Notes: generated from the sequence alone by a model not told the origin. Positions 45,248 to 54,478 are shown, numbered from the stretch's first letter. The stretch: DNA of 64,000 nt from CAWBOV01 sp963790525 (GCA_963790525.1 CAWBOV010000006.1:372001-436000), one strand, 5' to 3'. Made by a program: numbers and translations.

Positions 45248-45933
45248 AACACGTGCTCGGCGGTGAAGTGGTCGATGGTCGTGCGGTCGGCGTCGGTCCA
45301 GACCTCGACCCCGTCCGCGGACAGGGCGGCGTGCAGCGAGCGACCGGGCATGACATCGGCGCCGGACAGCAGGCGCATCAGCTCGTCGTCGGGCTGGATC
45401 TGCTCGCTGATGCGCTCGACCACCACAGCCGCGCCGTCGTTCGGGCGGGCCGCGCCGAGCAGCGTCATCGTGGAGAGTTCGACCCCGGTGGAGGCGAACG
45501 GCAGGCCGAGGGCGTCCAGGCCGGGGATCGGGTTGCCGTGCGGGCACACCAGTGGCTTCGTCAACAGCGCCAGGATGCGCCGCTCGACGGCGTCGCTCAT
45601 CACGTGCTCCCACCGGCACGCCTCGATGTGGACCTGATCCCAGTCCAGGCCGATCACGTCCAGCAGCAGCCGTTCGGCGAGCCGATGCTTGCGCATGACG
45701 GCCGTCGCGTGGCGGCGGCCCTCCGCGGACAGCTCGAGGTGGCGGTCGGCGGCCACGGTCAGCAGACCGTCACGCTCCATCCGGGCGACGGTCTGGCTGA
45801 CGGTCGGACCGCTCTGCCCCAGGCGCTCGGCGATCCGGGCCCGCAGCGGCACGACACCTTCCTCTTCGAGCTCGTAGACCGTCCGCAGATACATCTCGGT
45901 CGTGTCGATGAGATCGGTGTGGTGATGATTCAC
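45232..45933 (-). CDS. ideR: Iron-dependent repressor, DtxR/IdeR family
   Basis: The 233-residue regulator represses iron-uptake genes when loaded with Fe(II). It has the N-terminal winged helix (LRARIAERLGQSGPTVSQTVARMERDGLL), metal ligands in TTEMYLRTVYELEEEG and EACRWEHVMSD (Cys, Glu, His as in DtxR), and a C-terminal SH3-like domain. Cys in the ACRWEH motif and the extra domain favour IdeR/DtxR over MntR. It lies 149 bases downstream of sigB on the same strand, the mycobacterial sigB-ideR order. Confidence 0.92.
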   Translation of the reverse strand: MNHHHTDLIDTTEMYLRTVYELEEEGVVPLRARIAERLGQSGPTVSQTVARMERDGLLTVAADRHLELSAEGRRHATAVMRKHRLAERLLLDVIGLDWDQVHIEACRWEHVMSDAVERRILALLTKPLVCPHGNPIPGLDALGLPFASTGVELSTMTLLGAARPNDGAAVVVERISEQIQPDDELMRLLSGADVMPGRSLHAALSADGVEVWTDADRTTIDHFTAEHVFVVAV

Positions 45934-46082
45934 GGTCGGGGGGCTCCTGTCGGTGTAGTCACATGCTAGTGGCGCGCGCTGCTCGGCGGTGCGACCGCGG
46001 ACAGCGAACGATCGCCACCGGCGCCCTGCTCAGGCGCCGATGGCGATCGGATGAAGCGGAGGGACCGACAGGTCGGCGCCGG

Positions 46083-47258
46083 TCAGTCGTCCAGGTAGTC
46101 GCGGAGGGACTGGGCGCGTGAGGGATGCCGCAGCTTGGCCATCGTCTCCCGCTCGATCTGGCGGATGCGCTCGCGCGAGAGCCCGAACGCCTTGCCGATG
46201 TCGTCCAGCGTGCGCGGCGTTCCGTCGTCCAGCCCGTAGCGCATGCGCACGACCGCCCGCTCGCGCTTCTCCAGCGAGTCCAGCACGCCGGCCAGCTGGT
46301 TGCGCATCAGGTCGAACTCGACCGACGCCTGCGCGTTGGTGGCCGAGTCGTCGGCGATGAAGTCGCCCAGGGCAGCGTCGTCCTCGGTCCCGACCGTCTG
46401 ATCGAGACTGACCAGGTCGCGGGCGTTGGTCTTGAGATCGCGCAGCTTGTCGATGTCGATGTCCAGCTCGTGCGCCAGTTCCGCGTCGGTGATCTCGCGG
46501 CCGAGCTGCTGGAGCATCTCCCGGCGGATGCGCTGCATCTTGTTGACCTGCTCCACCAGGTGGACGGGGAGCCGGATCGTGCGCGACTGGTCTGCCATCG
46601 CGCGGCTGATCGCCTGCCGGATCCACCAGGTCGCGTAGGTCGAGAACTTGAAGCCCTTGGTGTAGTCGAACTTCTCGACCGCCCTGATCAGGCCCATGTT
46701 CCCCTCCTGGATGAGGTCCAGGAACGGCATGCCGCGGCCGGTGTAGCGCTTGGCCAGTGACACGACCAGGCGCAGGTTCGCCTTGAGCAGGTGGTCCTTC
46801 GCGCGGGCGCCGTCGGCGACGACCGCACCGAGCTCCCGGCGACGGGTGAGCGTGGCTTTGGTCTCCTGCTCGAGCAGGTGCTCGGCATAGAGGCCGGCCT
46901 CGATGCGCTTGGCCAGCTCGACCTCCTCGGCAGCGGTCAGCAGCGCGACCTTGCCGATCTCGTTGAGGTAGGTGCGGACCAGGTCAGCCGTCTGGACGGC
47001 GCCGTCGAGGTCGACCTCGGTGACCTCCGCGCGGCTCTCGGTCGAGAGTTCGGCATCGGTGACGTCGGACTCGACCAGCACGCCCGCGGCGTCGACCTCG
47101 ACCTCCGCGTCGAGCGCGGTGGCGGTGTCGAGAGCCGTGACGGTGCGACGGGCCGAGGTATGTGAACGGGAAGCGCTGCGCGGCTCGCCGCTGGGGGCCC
47201 GCTTACTGGAGCCCCGCGCTGCGCGCGCAGTGGTATCGACAGTTCGAGAAGTTGCCAC
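46083..47258 (-). CDS. sigB: Principal-like RNA polymerase sigma factor SigB
   Basis: The 391-residue protein is a group 2 sigma factor. Region 1.2 (TYLNEIGKVALLTAAEEVELAKRIEAG), region 2 (RYTGRGMPFLDLIQEGNMGLIRAVEKFDYTKGFKFSTYATWWIRQAI), region 3 and region 4 (LDDIGKAFGLSRERIRQIE) are complete. The 100-residue N-terminus is Thr/Asp/Glu-rich and low complexity. The GTG at 47258 is a tentative start; upstream GTG codons are in frame. Gene order next to ideR and distance to sigA identify it as SigB. Confidence 0.92.
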   Translation of the reverse strand: MATSRTVDTTARAARGSSKRAPSGEPRSASRSHTSARRTVTALDTATALDAEVEVDAAGVLVESDVTDAELSTESRAEVTEVDLDGAVQTADLVRTYLNEIGKVALLTAAEEVELAKRIEAGLYAEHLLEQETKATLTRRRELGAVVADGARAKDHLLKANLRLVVSLAKRYTGRGMPFLDLIQEGNMGLIRAVEKFDYTKGFKFSTYATWWIRQAISRAMADQSRTIRLPVHLVEQVNKMQRIRREMLQQLGREITDAELAHELDIDIDKLRDLKTNARDLVSLDQTVGTEDDAALGDFIADDSATNAQASVEFDLMRNQLAGVLDSLEKRERAVVRMRYGLDDGTPRTLDDIGKAFGLSRERIRQIERETMAKLRHPSRAQSLRDYLDD

Positions 47259-47428
47259 GGTGTGTTTGACCACCCATCGAGGGATTTCGTTGCATAACCC
47301 GCCGACTGCGCCCACATCGCAGGTCGTCGAGACCGAACCGGAAGGTTCATCCTGTACAACGCACAGGAGGCCCTGGTGTTCCCGAAATGGGGGTCTTTCT
47401 CAGCCCATCCACAGGCGGGAGAGCCGCC

Positions 47429-47860
47429 TCAGAGCTGCGGAAAATCGAGGACGATCGTCATCGGCCCGTCGTTGACCAGCTCGACGGCCATGTCGGCGCC
47501 GAACAGCCCCGTCGCCACGGTCGCTCCGCGCTCGCGCAGCGTCTGTGCGACGAGGCTCACCAGCGGCTCGGCGACCGGTCCGGGCGCTGCGCCGAGCCAG
47601 CTGGGACGCCGCCCCTTGCGGGTGTCGGCGTACAGCGTGAACTGGCTGATCACGAGGATCCCGGCGCCGATGTCGGCGGCGGAGAGCTCACCGGCCATGA
47701 TCCTGAGCTGGTGGACCTTGGCGGCGGCCGTCCGGGCGATGTCCTCGGTGTCGGAGTGTGTGACGCCGACGAGCACGACCAGACCGGCGCCGATCTCGCC
47801 GATGACTTCTCCGTCGACACGCACCCGCGCCTCGGAGACTCGCTGGATCACCAATCGCAC
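47429..47860 (-). CDS. dtd: D-aminoacyl-tRNA deacylase
   Basis: Dtd removes D-amino acids and glycine mischarged on tRNA. The 143-residue protein has the typical MRLVIQRVSEARVRVDGEVIGEIGAGLVVLVGV start, the active-site SQFTLYADTRKGRRPSW and the C-terminal VNDGPMTIVLDF (GP-motif). The GTG start lies two bases after the stop of the methyltransferase gene, so they are probably co-transcribed. Confidence 0.95.
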   Translation of the reverse strand: MRLVIQRVSEARVRVDGEVIGEIGAGLVVLVGVTHSDTEDIARTAAAKVHQLRIMAGELSAADIGAGILVISQFTLYADTRKGRRPSWLGAAPGPVAEPLVSLVAQTLRERGATVATGLFGADMAVELVNDGPMTIVLDFPQL

Positions 47861-47862
47861 TG

Positions 47863-49452
47863 TCAGACCTCCGGGTCGGTGCGGGACGGATCGGCACCGT
47901 CGGGCGGACGCGGGACAAGCAGCCCGCGCTGGATCAGGTCCCGCAGGACGGGGACCGCTGCTGCGGCCGTCTCGTCAGGGTCCGACGCCGAGGCGCGCGC
48001 GAGCAGCTGCACGATCTCGCCGAGCGTCGCTCCGGCGGCGCACCCGCCGACGATGGCGGCCACCGAGCGGTCCGTGTCGATCTCCCAGCGCATCCCGCCG
48101 GCGCTGCGCAACGTACTCATGCGGGGCACCCAGCCGTCGGGGGTGAGCATCGAGTGCTCCGTCAGCACCAGATCGGCTCGGGGGCGCACCCGGGAGGCGA
48201 GCAACCGGCCGGAGCCGCGAGCGGCGAGCCACTCCACTCGGCTGAACCACCCGCCGATCTCCGCCGCGGCCGGCTGCTGCACCGCCTGCCGGACGTCCTC
48301 GCAGACGACCGTCACGTCCGCCCGGTCGGTGCGGTGCATCGACACCAGCCCCATGCCGATTCCCAGCACGCCCACCTCCTCGAACCAGCTCAGCCACCGG
48401 TCGTAGGCGGCACGGTAGCCGGGACTGCCCGGCACGCTCCCCGCATCGCGCAGCCAGAGCGCGACGTACTCGGCCGGATCGGCGACCTCGCGCTGCCAGA
48501 CCCACGCGTCGCAGCCGCCGCCGGCGAGCCACCCCGCGACGCGCTCGTCCCACTCCTGGTCGGCGGTGATCGCCCAGTTCGCGAGCAGCTGGGCCAGGCC
48601 GCCGGGGTTCAGGCGCGCCGGCATCCCGCTGACCAGTCGCCGGCTGACCTCGTCTCCGGCGAGGCGGCTGTCGCGGTAGTCGAAGGTCGCCGCCGCCGCG
48701 CCCGGGGGCGGCCCGACGACGAACGGCGGGTTCGAGACGATCTGGTCGAAGGTGTCCTCGCCCACCGGCTCGAGCAGGCTGCCGAGGCGCAGGTCCCACT
48801 CCAGCCCGTTCAGCGCAGCGGTCGTGGCAGCCATTCGCAGCGCCCGCGGGCTCAGATCGGTGCCCACGACCCGGGCGGCGTGACGCGACAGGTGCAGTGA
48901 CTGGACGCCGCAGCCGACTCCCAGGTCCAGCGCCGACCCGACGGGCGAACGGACGGTCAGCTGGGCGAGGGTCAGGGCCGCCGAGCCGATGCCCAGCACA
49001 TGATCGCCGGCCATCGGCCCGTTGCGGACATCGGCGCCCAGGTCCGAGACCACCCACCACTGGCTGCCGCTCGCCGCGCTGCCCGGGTCCGGTCCCGGTT
49101 CGGTCTCGGCGTACGGGCGGAGGTCCATCGTGGCGCGGACGCCTCCGTCGGCAGCCGGTTCGAGCAGGACACCGAGCGCCGTCTCCACGGGCAGTGGCGC
49201 GAGGGCGGCCGCCGCGGCGGCCGCCGGGACGTCCTCGCCGAGCAGGAACAGGCGGATGAGGGTGGCGAGCGGTGCCGTGTCACGGGTGGCCCGCTCGACC
49301 GCGGCCAGGTCGCCGCGGCCGTGCGCCGCCGACACCGAGGCGCCGAGGTACCCACCGATCCCGTCCGCGGTGAAGTCCGCTCCGTCCAGCGCGGTCCGGA
49401 GCCGCTCCACGTCCCCGGCCCCGAGCCATGGTTGCGGGGAGGGAGCGGTCAT
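47863..49452 (-). CDS. Class I SAM-dependent methyltransferase (HemK/N6 type)
   Basis: The 529-residue protein has an N-terminal helical domain, then the SAM-binding LDLGVGCGVQSLHLSRHA (about residues 193-210), TDLSPRALRMA, and the catalytic SNPPFVV motif (about 256-262) typical of enzymes that methylate planar amide or amino nitrogens. A long C-terminal winged-helix-like domain follows. The family is common in actinobacteria and the target (rRNA, tRNA or protein) is not established. It is probably co-transcribed with dtd. Confidence 0.88.
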   Translation of the reverse strand: MTAPSPQPWLGAGDVERLRTALDGADFTADGIGGYLGASVSAAHGRGDLAAVERATRDTAPLATLIRLFLLGEDVPAAAAAAALAPLPVETALGVLLEPAADGGVRATMDLRPYAETEPGPDPGSAASGSQWWVVSDLGADVRNGPMAGDHVLGIGSAALTLAQLTVRSPVGSALDLGVGCGVQSLHLSRHAARVVGTDLSPRALRMAATTAALNGLEWDLRLGSLLEPVGEDTFDQIVSNPPFVVGPPPGAAAATFDYRDSRLAGDEVSRRLVSGMPARLNPGGLAQLLANWAITADQEWDERVAGWLAGGGCDAWVWQREVADPAEYVALWLRDAGSVPGSPGYRAAYDRWLSWFEEVGVLGIGMGLVSMHRTDRADVTVVCEDVRQAVQQPAAAEIGGWFSRVEWLAARGSGRLLASRVRPRADLVLTEHSMLTPDGWVPRMSTLRSAGGMRWEIDTDRSVAAIVGGCAAGATLGEIVQLLARASASDPDETAAAAVPVLRDLIQRGLLVPRPPDGADPSRTDPEV

Positions 49453-49515
49453 GGCGCCATCCTGCCGCACAGGTTCTCCGGGATGTACGAGCGGTGGGAC
49501 CGGCGCAGTGGGACG

Positions 49516-49881
49516 ATGGAAGATATGAACATCGGCCGGGATCGTGCAGCTGTACCCGTCGCCATCACCTCTGTGGCCCCGAGTCTCGACGACCAGCACG
49601 ACGCCCGTCGGCGCAAGTACCTGGTGATGATGGGACTGCGCATCGTCTGCGTGATCGTGGCGGTCCTGACCTACCACTTCTCCATCTGGCTCGCGCTGGC
49701 GTGCATCGTCGGCGGGGCGGTGCTGCCGTGGTGCGCGGTCCTCATCGCCAACGACCGACCGCCGCGGCACTCGTCGACCTTCGTCCGTTACCGGCCGCCG
49801 ACCGGGCAGAAGCAGCTGACCGCAGGCGCGCCCGATGTGGTCGATCCGGAGTCGGTCCGGGAGGACCAGCCGCCGCGGTAA
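49516..49881 (+). CDS. DUF3099 membrane protein
   Basis: The 121-residue protein has two membrane segments (about residues 38-55 and 58-78) separated by a very short turn and the conserved ITSVAPSLDDQHDARRRKYLVMMGLRIVC start of DUF3099. The tail is hydrophilic and Pro-rich. Either the ATG at 49516 or that at 49525 could be the start. It is divergent from the methyltransferase gene. Confidence 0.88.
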   Translation: MEDMNIGRDRAAVPVAITSVAPSLDDQHDARRRKYLVMMGLRIVCVIVAVLTYHFSIWLALACIVGGAVLPWCAVLIANDRPPRHSSTFVRYRPPTGQKQLTAGAPDVVDPESVREDQPPR

Positions 49882-49904
49882 GTGCTCCTCACCGCAACGA
49901 GTGG

Positions 49905-49910
49905 CAGAAT
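49905..49910 (+). promoter_or_regulatory. -10 box (CAGAAT), leaderless type
   Basis: CAGAAT ends 7 bases before the GTG at 49918. Confidence 0.35.
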
Positions 49911-49917
49911 CGCGACC

Positions 49918-50142
49918 GTGACCACGCAGACGCTGGAGAACCCGCAGACCGCCGACGCCGACACCGGCAGCGAGGTCTTCCACTACGTGCGCAAGGCGAA
50001 GATCGCTGAGAGTGCGGTCATGGGGACCATGGTCCAGGCGCTGTGCGGCGAGATCTTCCCGGTGACCAAGACACCGAAGCCCGGATCGCCCGTGTGCCCG
50101 GCGTGCAAGGAGATCTACGAATCGATGCCCGCGGGGGAGTGA
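49918..50142 (+). CDS. DUF3039 protein
   Basis: The 74-residue protein carries HYVRKAKIAESAVMGTMVQALCGEIFPV and CPACKEIYE, so a Cys plus a CxxC and a His are available for one zinc. It matches the DUF3039 family (Rv2708c position in mycobacteria, near sigB and ideR). Function unknown. It lies 36 bases after the DUF3099 gene. Confidence 0.9.
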   Translation: MTTQTLENPQTADADTGSEVFHYVRKAKIAESAVMGTMVQALCGEIFPVTKTPKPGSPVCPACKEIYESMPAGE

Positions 50143-51078
50143 TCACGCCTCGTCGTCGGGCAGCGTCTGCCAGGTGGCGCGGTCGCGCCGCTGCGGCCGC
50201 TTCGACGGGTGCAGCTCCTCGATCGCGGCATTGAACTCGGCACCCAGCAGGACGCCGAACGCCAGGATGTAGAAGAACAGCAGCGCCGCGATGGGGGTCG
50301 CGAGCGTGGCGTACGCGGTGTTGTGGTCGATCACGAACTGGATGTACAGGCGCAGTCCGGCCGACCCGCCGAGGAAGAGCGTCATCGCCAGCAGCGCACC
50401 CGGCACCCCGCGGTACCAGCGCGGTCGCCGGGGCGGCGCCAGGTGGTAGAGCGTCGTCAGCCCGAGCATGAGCAGGATCACCGCCGTCGGCCAGTACAGG
50501 TTGCTGATCACCTGGCGCGCGGTGTCGCGGACGGACGTCGGGAACGTGTTCGTCAGCAGGCTGGGTCCGAGCACGAGCATCGGGAGCAGCACCGCTCCCA
50601 GGACGATCGAGCCGAGATAGAGCCCGAGAGCGAGCAGGCGGCTGCGGACGGCGCCGCGCAGGTCACGCATCCCGTACGCGATCGTGATGGTGTTGACGAA
50701 GGTCGCCGTCGCCGACGAGCCCGCCCACAGCGCGAGCACGAACCCCACGCTGGCGACGTCCGCCCGACCGCTCCGCAGGACCTGGTCGACCGTCGGGCGC
50801 AGCAGCTGGGAGACGACCTCGTCGCTGAACGCCTTGCTGAACCCGTTCAACAGCTGCGTCTCGGCCCGGTCGAGGGTGTCCCGGCCGATCAGCCGCGCGA
50901 AGAACCCCAACGCGCCGAGCAGGGCCAGGAACAGAGACGGCAGGCTCAGCAGCTGCCAGAAGGCGGTCTCCGCCGACAGGCCGAGGATGCGGTCGTTCCA
51001 GGCCTTGCTGATCGTGCGGGTGGCGAGCGTCCGGCCCCTGCCTGCGGCTGCAGTGGCTGGGCGATCTGAGGCGGACAC
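50143..51078 (-). CDS. YihY/BrkB family inner-membrane protein
   Basis: The 311-residue protein has six membrane segments and the conserved motifs ALWAGSSATATFVNTITIAYGMRD and YWPTAVILLMLGLTTLYHLAPPRRPRW. The family (formerly called ribonuclease BN) consists of transporters or scramblase-like proteins of unknown substrate. The GTG at 51078 gives a normal length; longer frames reach over the divergent TRIC gene and are not credible. The stop codon directly abuts the DUF3039 stop. Confidence 0.9.
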   Translation of the reverse strand: MSASDRPATAAAGRGRTLATRTISKAWNDRILGLSAETAFWQLLSLPSLFLALLGALGFFARLIGRDTLDRAETQLLNGFSKAFSDEVVSQLLRPTVDQVLRSGRADVASVGFVLALWAGSSATATFVNTITIAYGMRDLRGAVRSRLLALGLYLGSIVLGAVLLPMLVLGPSLLTNTFPTSVRDTARQVISNLYWPTAVILLMLGLTTLYHLAPPRRPRWYRGVPGALLAMTLFLGGSAGLRLYIQFVIDHNTAYATLATPIAALLFFYILAFGVLLGAEFNAAIEELHPSKRPQRRDRATWQTLPDDEA

Positions 51079-51132
51079 AGCCAAAGTGTGACGAGGTATC
51101 GCCGGGATGCCGAACGTCGTACCGTCACCCGC

Positions 51133-51768
51133 GTGTCGCAGCCGTCGGGTCCCCTGCTCGTCCTCGACCTGACCGGCGTGTTCGTCTTCGCCCTGTCCGG
51201 CGGTCTGGCGGCGGTGCGCGCGCGCCTCGACATCTTCGGGGTGGTCGTGGTGGCGACGGTCACCGCCGTCGGCGGGGGCATCGTCCGCGACGTGCTGCTC
51301 GGTGCCGTGCCGCCCTATTCGCTGCGGCACTGGCCGTACCTGGCGGTGCCCGCCGTCGCCGCGGCGGTCGTGTTCCTGCGCCATCCCCAGGTGGCGCGAC
51401 TGCGCCGCACGGTCCTGGTGCTCGACGCCGCCGGGCTGGGGCTGTTCACGGTGACGGGGACACGGCAGGCGCTCGAAGCGGGCCTGGGCGTCGCGGGCGC
51501 GTGCGCGGTGGGTGTGCTGACCGGCATCGGCGGCGGCCTGATCCGCGATCTGATCCTGCGCGACATCCCCGTCGTCCTCCGGCGGGAGATCTATGCGGTG
51601 GCCGCTCTCGCCGGAGCCGGCCTCGTGTGCCTCGGTGACGGTCTGCGGCTCATCGGAGGGGCGTGGGAGGTGGCGACGGCGATGGTGGTCTTCGCCATCC
51701 GGATGATCGCCGTCCGGCGGCACTGGTCGGCTCCGACCGCGCGGATGGGCGACCAGATCGGCGGGTGA
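51133..51768 (+). CDS. Trimeric intracellular cation (TRIC/UPF0126) channel
   Basis: The 211-residue protein has seven membrane helices arranged as two repeats; each repeat carries a Gly-rich kink and RD pair, AVGGGIVRDVLLG and GIGGGLIRDLILR. Prokaryotic TRIC proteins conduct K+ as homotrimers. I chose the GTG at 51133, since the preceding codons from 51088 are basic and look non-coding. It is divergent from the yihY gene. Confidence 0.9.
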   Translation: MSQPSGPLLVLDLTGVFVFALSGGLAAVRARLDIFGVVVVATVTAVGGGIVRDVLLGAVPPYSLRHWPYLAVPAVAAAVVFLRHPQVARLRRTVLVLDAAGLGLFTVTGTRQALEAGLGVAGACAVGVLTGIGGGLIRDLILRDIPVVLRREIYAVAALAGAGLVCLGDGLRLIGGAWEVATAMVVFAIRMIAVRRHWSAPTARMGDQIGG

Positions 51769-51892
51769 GCCGGTCGCTCCGCCCCCGGGACCGTGCGACA
51801 TGCCCCGGGAATCCGTGCGGATACGGGGCGCGGACTGTGCTGTGAGCGACACGCGGGCAGGTGGTGCGGCCCATTGTCGGTGCGGGTCGTTA

Positions 51893-53632
51893 GTGTCGCC
51901 CTTCGTGTCCGCTCCGCCGTTCGTCGATGACGCGCCGGAGGTGGACGAACCCTCCGGGCCGCCGTTGCGGCGCTGGCAACGACGGGCGCTGACGACCTAC
52001 CTGCGCCGCCGCCCGACGGACTTCCTCGCCGTGGCCACGCCGGGTGCAGGTAAGACCACGTTCGCGCTGCGGGTCGCCGCCGAGCTCCTCGCCGACCGGT
52101 CCGTCTCGGGCATCACCGTCGTCGCCCCGACCGAACACCTCAAGGCGCAGTGGGCCACCGCCGCCGCAGCGCTCGGCATCCCGCTCGATCCGACCTTCAG
52201 CAATGCCCAGGGCGCGCACAGCCGCGACTTCGTCGGCGTGGTCGTGACCTACGCGCAGGTCGCCGCGCACCCCATGCTCCACCGAGCGCGCACCGAAGCG
52301 CGGCGCACCCTGGTGATCCTCGACGAGATCCACCACGCCGGTGACGCCAAGAGCTGGGGCGAGGCGGTACGCGATGCCTTCGCACCTGCGACCCGTCGGC
52401 TGGCGCTGACCGGCACGCCGTTCCGCTCCGATGACAACCCCATCCCGTTCGTGCGCTACGAGCGCGACAACGACGGTCTGCTGCGCTCGGCCGCGGACGC
52501 GTCCTACGGCTACGGCGATGCGCTCGGCGACGGTGTGGTGCGACCCGTGCTGTTCCTGGCCTACTCCGGGCAGACGCGGTGGCGCACCCGTGCGGGTGAC
52601 GAGGTGAGCGCGACGCTGGGGGATCCGCTCACCGCGGACATCACCGCCCGGGCCTGGCGCACCGCGCTCGATCCGAAGGGGGAGTGGATCCCGTCCGTGC
52701 TGCACGCGGCGGACACCCGGCTCTCGCAGCTGCGCGCCGGCGGGATGCCCGACGCCGGCGGCCTGGTGATCGCATCGGACCAGACGGCCGCCCGCGCCTA
52801 TGCCGCCCACCTGCGCCGGCTCACCGGTGTCGCGCCGGTGGTCGTGCTCTCCGACGAGGCCGGTTCGAGCCGCAAGATCGCCGCGTTCCGTGAGTCGGAC
52901 GCGCGGTGGATGGTGGCCGTGCGCATGGTCAGCGAGGGCGTCGACGTGCCGCGCCTGGCGGTCGGCGTCTACGCGACGAGCGCCAGCACCCCGCTGTACT
53001 TCGCCCAGGCCGTCGGCCGGTTCGTGCGCGCGCGCCGGCCGGGAGAGGCCGCGTCGATCTTCCTGCCCAGCGTGCCAGTCCTGCTCGGGTTGGCCGGCGC
53101 GATGGAGGCGCAACGCGACCACGTCCTCGGCGCGCCGAAGCGGGCCGAGGACGAGATGTGGGACGACGCGGCGCTGGCCGAGGCTTCCGCCGAGCGCACC
53201 GAGCCCGACGACCTCGGTTTCGAGGCGCTGGAGGCGTCGGCGCATCTGGACCAGGTCATCTACGACGGCGCGTCCTTCGGGACCACCGGTCAGTCCGACG
53301 ACGACCAGGACTTCCTCGGCCTGCCCGGCCTGCTCACCCAGGAGCAGATGGCGGTCCTGCTCTCCCAGCGCAGGGGGCAGCCCCAGCCCGAGGTCGCGAT
53401 GCCCGAGCGCGCATCCGGACGGCCGGCGGCGCTGAGCGCGTACGAGGTGCGGGCCGCGCTTCGCAAGGAACTGTCCCTGCTGGTCGCCGCGCGGCATCAT
53501 CGCACCGGCGCGCCGCACGGGGCGATCCACGCCGAGTTGCGCGCGGCCTGCGGTGGACCTCAGATCGCGCTGGCGACGGCTGAGCAGGTACAGGACCGCA
53601 TCGACACGCTGCGCCGCTGGGCGGCCCGCTGA
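51893..53632 (+). CDS. DEAD/DEAH-box (SF2) helicase
   Basis: The 579-residue ATP-dependent helicase shows LRRWQRRALTTYL (Q-like region), Walker A VATPGAGKT, LVILDEIHHAG (motif II, DEIH), LTGTPFRSD (motif III), VRMVSEGVDVPRLAVGVYAT (motif V) and QAVGRFVRARRPGE (motif VI). It resembles the actinobacterial family encoded near sigA. The C-terminal 120 residues are acidic and without known domains. A GTG at 51905 is an alternative start; neither has a good ribosome-binding site. It probably acts on DNA or RNA in repair or processing. Confidence 0.9.
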   Translation: MSPFVSAPPFVDDAPEVDEPSGPPLRRWQRRALTTYLRRRPTDFLAVATPGAGKTTFALRVAAELLADRSVSGITVVAPTEHLKAQWATAAAALGIPLDPTFSNAQGAHSRDFVGVVVTYAQVAAHPMLHRARTEARRTLVILDEIHHAGDAKSWGEAVRDAFAPATRRLALTGTPFRSDDNPIPFVRYERDNDGLLRSAADASYGYGDALGDGVVRPVLFLAYSGQTRWRTRAGDEVSATLGDPLTADITARAWRTALDPKGEWIPSVLHAADTRLSQLRAGGMPDAGGLVIASDQTAARAYAAHLRRLTGVAPVVVLSDEAGSSRKIAAFRESDARWMVAVRMVSEGVDVPRLAVGVYATSASTPLYFAQAVGRFVRARRPGEAASIFLPSVPVLLGLAGAMEAQRDHVLGAPKRAEDEMWDDAALAEASAERTEPDDLGFEALEASAHLDQVIYDGASFGTTGQSDDDQDFLGLPGLLTQEQMAVLLSQRRGQPQPEVAMPERASGRPAALSAYEVRAALRKELSLLVAARHHRTGAPHGAIHAELRAACGGPQIALATAEQVQDRIDTLRRWAAR

Positions 53633-53819
53633 GGGCGTATCAGCCCCGCGGCGCGCGTCTCCTGCTGTCTGTTACGGCTGGACACCAGATATGACCGCAG
53701 GATTTCCCAGCGGGACGAGTTGGGACACACCGCCCCGGCTCACTCTTTCGCTGCGCGCGAAATCACGTGAAACGCCGTCCGAAACGGGCATGCCAGCGCT
53801 CGCACGCTGGTTGGATGGA

Positions 53820-53839
53820 GTGACAACACGAACTGTCAC
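53820..53839. promoter_or_regulatory. Inverted repeat upstream of the DUF7455 gene
   Basis: GTGACA (53820-53825) and TGTCAC (53834-53839) form a perfect inverted repeat with an 8-base spacer, 24 bases before the start codon, which fits a repressor or activator site. A second dyad TTTCGC/GCGAAA lies further up, near 53746-53762. Confidence 0.4.
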
Positions 53840-53863
53840 GCACATCTGTTGGAAGGGGTGGCC

Positions 53864-54091
53864 ATGTCCACAACATTGACCGAGCGCTCGTTGCTCGCAG
53901 TCGACCGCTGCGACCGCTGCGGTGCGCAGGCCCAGGTGCGCGTACTCCTCGCATCAGGCGGGGAGCTCCTGTTCTGCTCCCACCACGCACGCGCCCACGA
54001 GACACGGCTGCGTGAGATCGCCGCAGAGATCCAGGACGGATCGCAGCGGCTGTCAGAGACGCCCGCAACCGCGGCACTCGAGGAGCGCTAG
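53864..54091 (+). CDS. DUF7455 small zinc-binding protein
   Basis: The 75-residue protein has VDRCDRCGAQAQVRVLLASGGELLFCSHHA, with a CxxC and a CxHH pair that would hold one zinc, followed by a helical tail. GGAAGG lies 7 bases before the ATG. Proteins of this kind are encoded near sigA in many actinobacteria; no function is known to me. A 21-bp terminator follows. Confidence 0.85.
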   Translation: MSTTLTERSLLAVDRCDRCGAQAQVRVLLASGGELLFCSHHARAHETRLREIAAEIQDGSQRLSETPATAALEER

Positions 54092-54107
54092 ACCGCCACT
54101 CGCACAC

Positions 54108-54154
54108 GACGAAGCAGGCCCTACCCGAAGGACTCGGGTGGGGCCTGCTTCGTC
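54108..54154 (+). terminator. Very strong hairpin after the DUF7455 gene
   Basis: Two 21-base arms (54108-54128 and 54134-54154) pair fully, with one G-U wobble, around a 5-base loop. It starts 17 bases after the stop codon and no U-tract follows. Confidence 0.85.
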
Positions 54155-54207
54155 TGTAACGGCGCCTGTAGTTCGGGCGGGGTGCCGGCACGCCGGCCAG
54201 GGCGGCG

Positions 54208-54351
54208 TCAGGCGCGTGAGCGGCGCCCGACGAAGAACGCGCCGACGAGGAACAGCACGGTCAGGATGAACAGCCAGAACGCGCCCTTGATGATCACGCC
54301 GAGCACGCCGGTGGCGATGGCGAGGACGACGAGCAGCAGGATGAGGATCAC
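54208..54351 (-). CDS. 47-residue membrane protein
   Basis: A GTG at 54351 with GGAGGT 7 bases upstream opens a 47-residue frame with two hydrophobic stretches (ILILLLVVLAIATGVLGVI and AFWLFILTVLFLVGAFFV) separated by a Lys-Gly turn and ending in RRSRA. It fits a small inner-membrane hairpin protein of the kind often found in actinobacteria. It lies between the strong terminator and the sigA gene. No function is known. Confidence 0.75.
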   Translation of the reverse strand: MILILLLVVLAIATGVLGVIIKGAFWLFILTVLFLVGAFFVGRRSRA

Positions 54352-54478
54352 GGAGGACCTCCGGGGTGTCTGTGGGCAACGCCGCCCACACCAGGCAATG
54401 AGGTCGACCGCACCTGTCTGACGATCGAGTCACGAACGCTACGCCATGGACACCGCGGCGCGGGTGACCGCGCGGACG

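Noticed and set aside
47335..47348. GAACC-N4-GGTTC as a LexA box upstream of sigB
   Set aside because: The half-sites GAAC and GTTC are separated by six bases instead of four, so it does not fit the SOS consensus.
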